A stretch of 64,000 nucleotides of DNA from the NCBI RefSeq assembly GCF_018224885.1, contig NZ_JAGTXB010000003.1:310001-374000 (forward strand), given 5' to 3'. The stretch is from Chitinophaga hostae (lineage in GTDB: Bacteria; Bacteroidota; Bacteroidia; Chitinophagales; Chitinophagaceae). The position numbers were made by a program, and so were the translations under genes. Shown here piece after piece: positions 45,901-54,077 of this stretch (position 1 is the first letter of the stretch; every line of letters starts with the position of its first letter). Under the pieces are notes generated by a model. It was not told the origin of the DNA, did no database searches, and saw nothing but the letters and a program-made list of their open reading frames with translations.

Positions 45901-46122
45901 GTTCTCCACACCATTTACCGATTCTTCTATCGGAATAGCAACTGTACGGGCTATCACCTCCCCGTTGGCGCCAGGATAATTGGCTATAACCTGTACAGAT
46001 GGCGGCGCAATCTCAGGAAATAAAGCCGTAGGCAGGGAGAATAAAGACAACGCTCCCAGTATAACCAATATGATAGAAATAACCGTAGATAACACCGGCC
46101 TTTCAATAAATCGTTTTAACAT
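42958..46122 (-). CDS. RND efflux permease, HAE1 (AcrB/MexB) family
   Basis: 1054 residues from ATG 46122 (MLKRFIERPVLSTVISIILV); a TTG three codons earlier is less likely. Twelve membrane segments and two large periplasmic loops, with the proton-relay aspartates in LAIGIVVDDAIVVVEAVHST and the porter-domain opening LPTALFPEIAPPSVQVIANY PGA. It pumps amphiphilic compounds out by proton antiport as a trimer, using the adaptor and duct encoded on either side. Family and function are firm; substrate range is not. Confidence 0.95.
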   Translation of the reverse strand: MLKRFIERPVLSTVISIILVILGALSLFSLPTALFPEIAPPSVQVIANYPGANGEVIARTVAIPIEESVNGVENMTYMTSNSNNDGSYILTVFFKQGTDPDIAAVNVQNRVSKANSQLPPEVLQAGLSTQKVQSSFLMFVAIYSEDSVKYNELFLNNYARINIIPQLQRIPGVAQVQPFGSKDYSMRIWLKPDRLVANNLSTAEVMNAIRDQNVEAAPGRLGQSSKESFEYIIKYKGKLNKPEEYENMVIKAKSDGSVLRLKDLARVELGGYTYTASNLLDGKPATGFGIVQTPGSNANEILTELERQIGEFDKALPEGMKFKIMYNSKEFLDASIDQVKETLVIAFILVAIVVFIFLQDFRSTLIPVIAVPVSIIGTFFFLQLFGFSINLLTLFALVLAIGIVVDDAIVVVEAVHSTMEREHLPAREATVKTMSEISGAIVSITLVMAAVFVPVSFVQGPAGVFYKQFAFTLAIAIFISAVNALTLSPALCALFLKNQHIGEGGKKKGFGARFFDAFNTAFNAMTARYIRSIKFLLKNRWVAITGLLLVVVATVWLIKTTPTGFIPDEDQGFVVGITQTPPGSSLSRTENATAQISKITLKDEGVSDVWAANGMNFVTNANASPNAAIFVRLKDRKERGVVKDPTAIAGGLLGKSMQVHDALTFFVGFPTIQGFGNVSGVEMMLQDRTNGSLEKLAGTAWGFVGALSQRPEVASAFTTFNTGNPQYTIDIDDVKVKQLGVSVGDLLSTLQTYYGSSFVSDFNRFGKYSRVMAQADISYRMDKSSLDAIYVKNNLGTMVPVSTVAKFTRVYGPETVTRNNLYTAVTINATPKPGYSTGDVIAAIGEVSKKALPQGYTYEFTGITREEIRAGNQTAFVFLLSVLFVFFLLAAQYESYILPLAVILTVPTGILGVYSFIGFSGIEGNIYVQIGMIMLIGLLAKNAILIVEFALQRRRAGYKLVPAALEAAQLRLRPILMTSFAFIVGMLPLIFTQGASAKGNHSIGWSTVGGMFTGVVLGVFIIPVLFVIFQFLQEKISRKPIVEVEAEHVAKLVH

Positions 46123-46259
46123 AAATAACAATTATGGGTTGCGGTATGTCCGCACGAACACAAACAGTGCATGTGTGTAACAACACTGCCTGCGTCACAA
46201 TTTGAATAATGTTTTGTGTAAACGTTCTTAACACTGGCGTGCTTTCACGCTTAATTATT

Positions 46260-47453
46260 TTAAAGCAGCGGCTTTACTTTCAGCAAACTATCTGTAGATA
46301 CCATCTGTGGCTGAATAACAACGCCATCTCTTAAACCACCCATCATCATGGTAGATTGAGAAGATAATACAATCTTATCTCCCTCCTTAACGCCATCAGT
46401 AACAAAATAATAATTAGACGTTTTGCCAGAAATGGTTAGCGGTTTTGTAACGATTTTATTACTATCGGCCACCGTATAAACTAACACTTTGTCCTGCAAT
46501 TCAAACGTGGCTTCCTGGGGGATTACCAATGCAGCAGCATGTAAAGTAGGTACTCTTACTTTACCGGTATTACCACTTCTAAGTACTCCCTGTGCATTAG
46601 GAAAGCTGGCACGTAAACTAATTGCACCAATAGTTTTGTCGAACTGCCCTTCCACTATTTCAACTTTTCCTTTTTCAGGATAAACACTTCCATCTGCCAG
46701 GATTAATTCTACCGCCGGCATTCCTTTTACTTTTTCAGCAATGCTATTACCTGGATATTTTTCCTTGAATTTGAGGAAATCGGTTTCACTCAAAGAAAAA
46801 TAAACACGCATATCCTTTACTTCAGAAATAGTAGTCAATGCGCCTGCCATTCCTCTGCTGATAAGGCTTCCCGTTTTAAAGGGAATACTACCTACATAAC
46901 CATCGCCAGGTGCGCTAATATTTGTGAACCCAAGATTGATACGGGCGGCTTCTACCTGGGCCTGTGCCTGGGCAACGCTAGCTTTCGCTGAATTGTAACT
47001 TGCTTCGGCCGATTTTAATTGAACATCCGATACCACATTATTACTAAGTAGCGGTTTCAATTTATCAACGTTGATTTGTGCATTCTCTAATGCCGCGTTT
47101 GCAGCTTGTAAATTTGCAGTGGCATTGTTGAGTTGCTCTACATATGGTCTTCTGTCGATCGTGAAAAGTGTTTGACCTTTTCTAACATATTCACCTTCAT
47201 CTACTGAAATATTCGTTAGATAGCCGTCTACCTGTGGTCTTATTTCCACATCACGGGTTCCTTCTACCGAAGCAGAGAAATCCTGAAACGTTGTGGCAGG
47301 TAATGTAACTGCTTTAATTACAGGTAAAGATGGTGGTGGCGGCGCTTCATTTTTGGCCTGCGACGTGCTGCAGGCAGACATTACGGAAAGAACTATAAAG
47401 CTATAGAGTAAGCCTGCCGGCAAATTTGTAAATGTTGATTTCAATGGTTTCAT
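46260..47453 (-). CDS. RND periplasmic adaptor (membrane fusion protein)
   Basis: 397 residues. Lipoprotein signal ending LSVMSACSTSQAK, then the MFP fold: barrel-sandwich halves VEIRPQVDGYLTNISVDEGE and INLGFTNISAPGDGYVGSIP, an alpha-hairpin (NLQAANAALENAQINVDKLK), and the beta-barrel with QEATFELQDKVLVYTV. It joins pump and duct across the periplasm. First gene of the efflux operon, 137 bases upstream of the pump gene. Confidence 0.93.
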   Translation of the reverse strand: MKPLKSTFTNLPAGLLYSFIVLSVMSACSTSQAKNEAPPPPSLPVIKAVTLPATTFQDFSASVEGTRDVEIRPQVDGYLTNISVDEGEYVRKGQTLFTIDRRPYVEQLNNATANLQAANAALENAQINVDKLKPLLSNNVVSDVQLKSAEASYNSAKASVAQAQAQVEAARINLGFTNISAPGDGYVGSIPFKTGSLISRGMAGALTTISEVKDMRVYFSLSETDFLKFKEKYPGNSIAEKVKGMPAVELILADGSVYPEKGKVEIVEGQFDKTIGAISLRASFPNAQGVLRSGNTGKVRVPTLHAAALVIPQEATFELQDKVLVYTVADSNKIVTKPLTISGKTSNYYFVTDGVKEGDKIVLSSQSTMMMGGLRDGVVIQPQMVSTDSLLKVKPLL

Positions 47454-47800
47454 ACTACATTTTTTTTAAACGACTAACAATAAGATTCCCTTTAACGAAA
47501 CAGGCCAATAAAAGACAGCCTTGCTTCGCAGCAATCAAGATCAATGACAGCAATCGGGTTGTGGTTATACAGGTAGGCAGCCCCGCGACGCTCAGGCACC
47601 TATAATGTTACAGCACATTATACGTTTGAGCACAGCAATTTGTTACTACTGTAAAAAAGAAACTGAAAGTTTGCGGTCGGCCGCTAATAACTTCTCATCG
47701 GTTTTCAAAATTTTGAATGATGCACGGGCGACATCATATTTTTTAAAGACAATGCAAAAATAGATATTTAATGTTAACGGGCATTTAAATTATTACGGGT
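47454..47800. other. Promoter region of the efflux operon
   Basis: A 347-base gap between the adaptor gene and the 3' end of the AraC gene. I see no gene and no exact -7 consensus. The segment TATAATGTTACAGCACATTATA (47600-47621) contains an inverted repeat (TATAATGT and ACATTATA around a short spacer), a candidate binding site. Confidence 0.4.
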
Positions 47801-48685
47801 TTAGTTGTACTTTTCACGGATACTCTTTTGAAATGATGCCGGGGTGAATCCGGAATGCTTCTTAAAAAAGCGGTTAAAATAGGCATCATCTTCAAAATTC
47901 AACTGCGAAGCAATCTGCTTAATAGAGTGTTCCCCCCAGTACAGTAGCCGCTTTGCTTCCATAATGCGTTTTTCATCAATGATGAATTTTGCATTTCTGC
48001 CAAGCAATGCTTTTACAGTGTCATTTAAATGACCCGGTGAAACGTACAACATCTCTGCATAGTCAGATACCTGCGCTTTTTCATGAAAATGCTGATCTAC
48101 CAGTATCTTAAATTGTCTTGCCATATTATATTGCGAACTTTCAGCATTCATCCAGTTGCCGGATGGTTCTGAAATACGCCCGCAGGCTATAACAAAGGCA
48201 TTCAACAGATTACGGATAATCGCTTCCTTACGCAGCTTATCACCGCTGTATTCTTTCCTGATTAGGTCTGCATATGACAACACTTCTTCCAGCTGTTCCT
48301 CATTCAACGGCACCATACCGGAACTGAATACACAACGCCAGCAACTCACCACTCCCTGCATTTCGGGCACCAGGAAGTCGTTCGTAAAATATATATTGAT
48401 TAACTCTGCATCTTCCCCCATTTCGTGCTGATGTACCTGGTTAGGCTCCATCAGCATCAGCGCCGGCGCTTTCATATCGTATTTTTTAAAATCGATCGAC
48501 TGCCGGATGCTGCCTTTTATCAATATATCTATGCTATATCCGTTATGACGATGAGGAATATTCATATCCCCCATACATTCACGTCCGTTCCATTCACTCA
48601 TGAAAAAGTTGGCCCCTTCTGCGTAGTCACAGTTATAAACCTGTACTTCCGAATTCCGTGTTACAACACGTTCTAATACTTCCAT
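47801..48685 (-). CDS. AraC-family transcriptional regulator
   Basis: 294 residues. The N-terminal cupin is seen as MNIPHRHNGYSIDILIKGSI and LMEPNQVHQHEMGEDAELIN. The C-terminal two-HTH AraC domain includes VSDYAEMLYVSPGHLNDTVK, the middle KFIIDEKRIMEAKRLLYWGE and SIKQIASQLNFEDDAYFNRF followed by FKKHSGFTPASF. It lies directly upstream of the efflux operon on the same strand, so it is the obvious local regulator, probably ligand-controlled. Confidence 0.9.
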   Translation of the reverse strand: MEVLERVVTRNSEVQVYNCDYAEGANFFMSEWNGRECMGDMNIPHRHNGYSIDILIKGSIRQSIDFKKYDMKAPALMLMEPNQVHQHEMGEDAELINIYFTNDFLVPEMQGVVSCWRCVFSSGMVPLNEEQLEEVLSYADLIRKEYSGDKLRKEAIIRNLLNAFVIACGRISEPSGNWMNAESSQYNMARQFKILVDQHFHEKAQVSDYAEMLYVSPGHLNDTVKALLGRNAKFIIDEKRIMEAKRLLYWGEHSIKQIASQLNFEDDAYFNRFFKKHSGFTPASFQKSIREKYN

Positions 48686-48807
48686 TGGTTTAATATTTTA
48701 TAGGTAACCATCATTTAAATTTAACGAGGTAAAGGTAGCTGATTAAACAACCTTACTCCAACTATACCGCGTATAGATAATTTCTATATTAAAGCCGGTT
48801 GTCTATA

Positions 48808-50928
48808 TCACTTCCCCTCATCTACTTTTTCTGCGGGTTTTTCCTGCACCAGCACCAGGTCACTCAGCTTCACATTAATAGGAATATTACCAATCTTCAC
48901 AATAGCCCGCTTATCACGGATCTCAAGCACCTTGCCCACCTGGCGGTTGGTCACAATCTTCACCTGCATCCCTACCTCTATCTGTCCTTTGATTTCCTCA
49001 AATTTATCCTGCACTTTTTTATTCAGTTGCACGGTATGCTGTTTTTCGCGACGACGGAACAGCAGTATTTCGGCCTGCTTCATCACCTTTTCCTTATCAT
49101 CAGCACGCTTCCATTCTATCACGATCTGTTTCAGCTTACGCTCCATATCTTTCAGATAATTCAGGTCATCTTCCTTGATCTGGTTCTGCAACTTCAGCAA
49201 TGTATACTGCTGTTGCTTGCGTTCTTTATCAGCCAGTATCTCATACTCCTTTTTCAACCGTTCATTTTCCTTCAGGAGCTTCTGCAGATCCTTTTCCTTG
49301 GTTTCTACCTTCTGCAGATCCTGTTCGGCTTTATTCAGCAGCTTATCCAGCTGGAAATGGCCTTCATCCACCAGTTTCTTGGCCCTGGCAATCAGTGAAG
49401 GATGCAGCCCGATACGCTCGGCAATGGAAAAAGTATAGGAGCTGCCCGGTTTACCCACCATCAGCTTATACATGGGCAACAATGTTTCTTCATCAAAACC
49501 CATGGCCCCGTTGATAATGCCCTTTACCTTATTGGCCATCACTTTCAGGTTCAGATAGTGCGTAGTCACCACGCCATAGGCGTGCTTCTTGGCCAGTTCT
49601 TCCATGATCACCTCTGCAAAAGCCCCTCCCAGGTTAGGATCCGAACCGCTACCCAGTTCATCTATAAAGAACAGGGTTTTGCCGTTGGCATTCTCCATGA
49701 AATACTTCATGTTTTTCAGATGGGAGCTATAGGTACTCAGCTCAAACTCCAGCGATTGGGTATCCCCAATGTGGATCATCAGTTGTTTGAAGATGCCCAT
49801 CTGGGAAGAGGGATGTACCGGCACCAGCAGCCCCGACTGTAACATCAGCTGTATAAGCCCGATGGTTTTCAGGGTAACGGTTTTACCACCGGCATTGGGT
49901 CCGCTGATCACCAGTATATGCGCATCCTTATCCAGGTTAATATTAACCGGGATAGTGGGCTTCTGGTTCTTCCTGTTATACAACAGCAACAGCGGGTGAT
50001 AGGCCTGTATCAGGTTTAGCTGGGCGTGTGGCAACAGCATCGGGTAGTTGGCATCCATATCCAGGGCCAGTTTAGCCTTTCCCCGGATAAAATCGAAAGT
50101 GCCCAGTATCTCGTGGTAGCTGTTCAGCAAACCGGAATAGCCACTCAGCGCCGATGTCATGGCTTTGAGTATCCGGTATACCTCACGGCCTTCCTCCCGT
50201 TCCAGGGACTGGATCTCGTTGTTAAGCTCGATCGTTTCCTCCGGTTCCAGGAAAGACGTTTTACGGGTATCCGATTCGCCATGGATCAGGCCCTTGACCA
50301 TACGCTTGTTTTCCGCGTAGATGGCTACCACCCTACGTCCGTTGAGGAACGCCTCTTCCTGGTCGGCCAGGTAGTTGAGTTTCTGTAATTTTTGGAGAAT
50401 ACGGTCAAATACACGGCGCAGTTCCGTTCTTTTGCGGAACAGCGACATCCGGATTTTGGCCAGTTCCGGGGAAGCATTATCCCTTACCTGCCCCAGCTCA
50501 TCCAGCACCTCATCAATGGTAGCGGTAATCTTCTTCTCATAATGGGTGTCTTTGATCACTTCAAAAAGCCCCCCGTATTGTAAACGGCGGTCGTGATCAA
50601 AAAAGCGGACAATACTGTGCATACTTTCTGCCAGCTTGCGGAGCAACATGGCCTGCTCACCGGTAAGTACCGCCCCTTCGATAGAAAGAAGACGCAATTC
50701 CCTTTTCAGGTTCAGGATAAAATCGTTCGGGAAATTCTCCTGTAACAGGGTGAGTTGCTTGTATTCGTGTGCCTGTTGAAGGGCTGATTTAACGTAATCT
50801 ATATGCGTATGCAGGCGCAGTTCTGCGGCCATCTCCTTGCCGAGTTCTGTTTTACAATGCTCTTGCAGCAATGCCTGTACTTTGTCGAATTCCAACTGCA
50901 TTAACGCAGATTCAGGAAAATATTTCAA
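48808..50928 (-). CDS. MutS2-like ATPase without Smr domain
   Basis: 706 residues from a TTG start at 50928 (the residues KYFPESALMQLEFDKVQALL align with the usual MutS2 opening). Clamp/lever helices are followed by the ABC ATPase: Walker A SGPNAGGKT near residue 340, the STYSSHLKNM signature region, Walker B KTLFFIDELGSGSDP and the H-loop VVTTHYLN. A coiled coil and a KOW-like beta end (VGMQVKIVTNRQVGKVLEIR) close it. The C-terminal Smr nuclease domain of typical MutS2 (about 780 residues) is missing. Probable role in recombination control or stalled-ribosome handling. Confidence 0.85.
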   Translation of the reverse strand: MKYFPESALMQLEFDKVQALLQEHCKTELGKEMAAELRLHTHIDYVKSALQQAHEYKQLTLLQENFPNDFILNLKRELRLLSIEGAVLTGEQAMLLRKLAESMHSIVRFFDHDRRLQYGGLFEVIKDTHYEKKITATIDEVLDELGQVRDNASPELAKIRMSLFRKRTELRRVFDRILQKLQKLNYLADQEEAFLNGRRVVAIYAENKRMVKGLIHGESDTRKTSFLEPEETIELNNEIQSLEREEGREVYRILKAMTSALSGYSGLLNSYHEILGTFDFIRGKAKLALDMDANYPMLLPHAQLNLIQAYHPLLLLYNRKNQKPTIPVNINLDKDAHILVISGPNAGGKTVTLKTIGLIQLMLQSGLLVPVHPSSQMGIFKQLMIHIGDTQSLEFELSTYSSHLKNMKYFMENANGKTLFFIDELGSGSDPNLGGAFAEVIMEELAKKHAYGVVTTHYLNLKVMANKVKGIINGAMGFDEETLLPMYKLMVGKPGSSYTFSIAERIGLHPSLIARAKKLVDEGHFQLDKLLNKAEQDLQKVETKEKDLQKLLKENERLKKEYEILADKERKQQQYTLLKLQNQIKEDDLNYLKDMERKLKQIVIEWKRADDKEKVMKQAEILLFRRREKQHTVQLNKKVQDKFEEIKGQIEVGMQVKIVTNRQVGKVLEIRDKRAIVKIGNIPINVKLSDLVLVQEKPAEKVDEGK

Positions 50929-51355
50929 GTGTTATTTATTTAAAGTAAGAAGGCACAAACAAGCCAGTACCTGTTTGTGTCTGCGTAAAAGGTTTACGAT
51001 CAGGGCGCGTAAAAGCGCTGCCATCATTGTGGCGGGGAAAGCGTTATCCGGGAAATATTAGTTCTTGTTCATCTTATTTGTCATTATGCTATCAAACGTA
51101 TCCGGTTATTCCGGCTTATTATATCTGTTCCTGCTGCTGCTGACGTATGTTTTAAATGCCTTCCGGAGTACCCCACGGGTTCCTGGAAACTCCAAAAGAA
51201 TGTTAAAGTTACTTAACTTGTCGTTCTCCTGCATCACATATTACGTAAATAGTGAAAGAAGCAGGCAATATAAAGATGCTCCGGCACACTGCAATCCCGC
51301 TACAGTGTTAATTCCGGGTCATATAAAAAAATCTGCATCTTTAAAATTTTATTTT
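50929..51355. other. Divergent intergenic region mutS2-like/msrA
   Basis: 427 bases. The msrA frame stays open upstream to 51065, but that stretch has no coding character and ends in AT-rich sequence just before the msrA ATG; it is read as leader. No exact TAnnTTTG found. Confidence 0.35.
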
Positions 51356-52003
51356 ATGAGAAAATATTCAATTTTCATTTGTTTGATAGCACTGGCGCTT
51401 TTTGCCTGCGCTCAAAACAAAAAGGATAAAGTACCAGGGGACATGGAAGTAAGCAACAATCAAAAAACGGCCACCGCTACCTTTGGAGGCGGCTGCTTCT
51501 GGTGTACAGAAGCGCAATTCCAGGAACTGGATGGGGTAATTAAAGTAGAATCCGGCTTTGCCGGCGGCAACGTAGCCAACCCCACCTACGAAGAAGTATG
51601 TACCGGCACCACCGGCCACGCCGAAGTCATCAAAGTCACCTACGACCCGGCCAAAATCAGCTATGACGAGCTGCTGCAGGCATTCTGGCTCAGCCACGAC
51701 CCTACACAGCTCAACAGGCAGGGTAACGACGTAGGTACCCAGTACCGCAGCGTTATCTTCTATAATAGTGAAGAACAAAAGGAAAAAGCCGAATTATACA
51801 AGAAAAAACTGCAGGAGTCAGGGGCCTACGACAAACCAATTGTGACAGAGATAGCGCCTCTGACCAATTTTTACGCTGCGGAAGACTATCACCAGAACTA
51901 TTATAACCAGAACGGTTCGCAGCCTTATTGCACCTTTGTGATTAAGCCTAAACTGGAAAAATTCAAAAAAGCCTTCGCCGGGCACCTGAAGAAAGGATAC
52001 TAG
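51356..52003 (+). CDS. msrA: Peptide-methionine (S)-S-oxide reductase, lipoprotein
   Basis: 215 residues from ATG 51356 (MRKYSIFICLIALALFAC). The lipobox LFAC places it on a membrane facing the periplasm. The MsrA active site FGGGCFWCTEAQF is intact, with GFAGGNVANPTYEEVCTG TGHAEVI and the recycling-region residues YHQNYYNQN. It repairs methionine sulfoxide in envelope proteins. The TAG stop lies at the very edge of a long palindromic repeat. Confidence 0.93.
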   Translation: MRKYSIFICLIALALFACAQNKKDKVPGDMEVSNNQKTATATFGGGCFWCTEAQFQELDGVIKVESGFAGGNVANPTYEEVCTGTTGHAEVIKVTYDPAKISYDELLQAFWLSHDPTQLNRQGNDVGTQYRSVIFYNSEEQKEKAELYKKKLQESGAYDKPIVTEIAPLTNFYAAEDYHQNYYNQNGSQPYCTFVIKPKLEKFKKAFAGHLKKGY

Positions 52004-52265
52004 CGGGGATTTTTTTCTTGCCCAGGATTTTCTTGCCCAGGATTTTCTTGCCCAGGATTAACGGTGATTATGATGATTTTCAGGATTTTTTTCTTTTTGA
52101 TTTTAAAAGATTTGGGGAGATCTAAGCAGATATTTTCACCCAGATCTCCCAAAATCTTTTAAAATCTGATAATCAATAAAATAAAATCCTGAAAATCATC
52201 ATAATCACCGTTAATCCTGGGCAAGAAAAAAATCCGCTGCATTTCCCCTAATAGCTAAAAGCTAA
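52002..52265. repeat. Long palindromic repeat, copy 1
   Basis: From 52002 (inside the msrA stop) to 52238 the sequence folds back on itself: AGCGGGGATTTTTTTCTTG at the left pairs with CAAGAAAAAAATCCGCT at the right (52222-52238), then CCCAGGATTAACGGTGATTA with its complement, and so on to an inner stem GGGGAGATC/GATCTCCC around a 20-base loop starting TAAGCAGATA. The right side continues with an AGCTAAAAGCTAA tail to about 52265; the left side lacks that part. Copy 2 lies at 54078. Confidence 0.85.
52017..52060 (+). repeat. 15-bp tandem repeat inside the left arm of palindrome copy 1
   Basis: CTTGCCCAGGATTTT is repeated 2.9 times (52017-52031, 52032-52046, 52047-52060). Copy 2 and both right arms have this unit only once, so the expansion is local and recent; it makes the two arms of copy 1 unequal by 30 bases. 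Confidence 0.9.
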
Positions 52266-52314
52266 GAAACTTTTCCTATCTTAAGCTGTAGTCAACAAAA
52301 ATATTCCACCATTA

Positions 52315-52734
52315 ATGAGCACTGAACTTGCATGTCCCTGGTGTGGGAGCCCTCATATTATACGCACTATACCAGAAAAAGATCCATTTAATGTAATGCT
52401 GGTTTGTCAACAATGCCAGCGGGTAATTTCCGGAAATGATCACCCTTCCACCCAAAAAAGCAGGTCTGCTACCAGGGCCATCGAAGAAAAAACAATACAA
52501 CTGGCAATGGGCGCCGGCAAACTGCCCGCGGTCAGATATTACCTGACCGAAATGAATAAACAACCCGGCGCCAACCTGGGCCTGCTGGAGGCCAAAGAAG
52601 CCGTAGAAAGCCTTATTGCCGCGCGGGGACTCAGCAGCGCCGTGAAAAAACCCAATAAAAATGGTTGCGTTATCGTGCTGATCATACTCGTCCTTATTAT
52701 CGCCAGCATCGTGTACTTCTACACCCACCGGTAA
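52315..52734 (+). CDS. Zinc-ribbon protein with L7/L12-like helix pair and C-terminal anchor
   Basis: 139 residues. Two CxxC knuckles at the N-terminus (LACPWCGSPH and VCQQCQRVISG) predict a zinc ribbon. The middle (GAGKLPAVRYYLTEMNKQPG, LGLLEAKEAVESLIA) resembles the C-terminal domain of ribosomal protein L7/L12. The end is a single hydrophobic helix (CVIVLIILVLIIASIVYFY) with a short basic tail, as in tail-anchored proteins. Function unknown. It stands between the first palindrome and the Rrf2 gene. Confidence 0.6.
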   Translation: MSTELACPWCGSPHIIRTIPEKDPFNVMLVCQQCQRVISGNDHPSTQKSRSATRAIEEKTIQLAMGAGKLPAVRYYLTEMNKQPGANLGLLEAKEAVESLIAARGLSSAVKKPNKNGCVIVLIILVLIIASIVYFYTHR

Positions 52735-52761
52735 AAATTTTTCCATTTGCCTTGATTATTG

Positions 52762-52769
52762 TACTTTTG
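52762..52769 (+). promoter_or_regulatory. -7 element TACTTTTG within a GTAC dyad (Rrf2 operator candidate)
   Basis: TACTTTTG matches TAnnTTTG and is embedded in GTAC-TTTT-GTAC (52761-52772), an inverted repeat of the kind bound by Rrf2 dimers. It lies 25 bases before the Rrf2 ATG, so autoregulation is likely. Confidence 0.55.
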
Positions 52770-52793
52770 TACTGTAATAAAAGGAATTACAGA

Positions 52794-53207
52794 ATGAACA
52801 ACGGAAGATTTCCCATTTCAATGCATATTCTCACGCTGCTGGCCAGCGCGGATGGGGAATTGTTGTCATCTGATTACATCGCCGGCAGCATCAACATCAA
52901 CCCCGTACTGGTACGCAAGGAAATCAGCAACCTCCGCAACCACGGGCTGATAGAAAGTAAAGAAGGCAAAAACGGCGGAGCTACCCTGGCAAAACCAGCG
53001 GAAAAGATCCAGCTCTCAGAAGTATTTCACGCCGTACAACAGGCCTCCCTGCTGGGAAACAGCAAAAACGAACCCAACCCGGACTGCCCGGTGGGGAAGC
53101 AGATCAAACAACGCCTCGACCACCTCTACCTGGAAATCGAAAGCGCGCTGCTCCATAAACTGGAAAAAATGAGCCTGGCCGATTTTCTACGCCAGTTCCA
53201 ACAATAA
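52794..53207 (+). CDS. Rrf2-family transcriptional regulator
   Basis: 137 residues from ATG 52794 (MNNGRFPISMHILTLLA); the frame is open upstream to 52665 but overlaps the previous gene. The Rrf2 winged helix is seen as LLSSDYIAGSININPVLVRK and EISNLRNHGLIESKEGKNGG, followed by EKIQLSEVFHAVQQ. One Cys in NPDCPVGKQIK occupies the place where iron-sulfur Rrf2 proteins have their ligands, but the other two Cys are missing, so it is a non-cluster type. Co-directional with the dioxygenase gene 42 bases downstream. Confidence 0.88.
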   Translation: MNNGRFPISMHILTLLASADGELLSSDYIAGSININPVLVRKEISNLRNHGLIESKEGKNGGATLAKPAEKIQLSEVFHAVQQASLLGNSKNEPNPDCPVGKQIKQRLDHLYLEIESALLHKLEKMSLADFLRQFQQ

Positions 53208-53249
53208 ATATTTATCATCAAAGGCATTGCTGCCATCAGGAGGAATAGC

Positions 53250-54074
53250 ATGCAACTCAACGATCTCAGAAATATTACCAGCGAATATAAAAGTACCGGT
53301 CAGATGCCGGTGATGTTCATTGGTCACGGTAACCCCATGAACGGTATCAGCGATAACGCCTTTACCCGCGCACTGGGCAAAATGGGACAGGACTTACCGC
53401 AGAAGCCTGCCGCCATCCTGGTAATATCCGCACACTGGCTTACCAAAGGCACACATGTGCTGGTAGCCCCCCAACCACAAACCATACACGATTTTGGCGG
53501 ATTTCCGGAAGCCCTCTACGCCGTACAGTACCCCGCCCCCGGGGCGCCGGCGCTGGCAAGGGAAACCAAACAACTGATCACCTCCACCAATGTTATGGAA
53601 GATGATCAATGGGGACTCGATCACGGCTCCTGGACTGTACTCAAACATATGTATCCCATGGCCGATATCCCGGTATTCCAGCTGAGTATCGACTATCACC
53701 AACCACCGGAATATCATTTCAAACTGGCGGCAGAACTGAAAGCCCTGCGAAATAAAGGCGTACTGATCATGGGAAGTGGTAACATCGTGCACAACCTGAG
53801 ACAGATCTCCTTTAGCGACAACGCCCAACCATTCGACTGGGCCCTTTCTTTCGATGCTACCGTAAAACAAAAACTGGAACAAAAAGCCTTCAGCGACCTG
53901 GTAAATTATCAAAACCTCGGCAGGGAAGCACAATTGTCGATTCCTACCAACGACCATTACCTCCCCATGCTCTATACCCTCGGATTGGTTAACAAAAACG
54001 AGGAAATAGAATTTACTTACGAGGAAATACAAAATGGCAGCATCAGTATGCGCTGCTTTAAAACAACAGTGTAG
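53250..54074 (+). CDS. LigB-family extradiol dioxygenase (4,5-DOPA dioxygenase-like)
   Basis: 274 residues, normal for the YgiD/DODA group. Expected metal and catalytic His are in MFIGHGNPMNG, VISAHWLTKGTHVLV, the DHGSWTVLKHMYP segment and GSGNIVHNLRQI. The enzyme should open a catechol ring using Fe or Zn and oxygen; the real substrate is unknown. A consensus AGGAGG ribosome site (53238-53243) is unusually strong for this phylum. Probably controlled by the Rrf2 protein encoded upstream. Confidence 0.88.
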   Translation: MQLNDLRNITSEYKSTGQMPVMFIGHGNPMNGISDNAFTRALGKMGQDLPQKPAAILVISAHWLTKGTHVLVAPQPQTIHDFGGFPEALYAVQYPAPGAPALARETKQLITSTNVMEDDQWGLDHGSWTVLKHMYPMADIPVFQLSIDYHQPPEYHFKLAAELKALRNKGVLIMGSGNIVHNLRQISFSDNAQPFDWALSFDATVKQKLEQKAFSDLVNYQNLGREAQLSIPTNDHYLPMLYTLGLVNKNEEIEFTYEEIQNGSISMRCFKTTV

Positions 54075-54077
54075 CCA

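Noticed and set aside
51065..51355. N-terminal extension of MsrA by 97 residues
   Set aside because: A lipoprotein signal with its own ATG starts at 51356, and the upstream part has no coding character.
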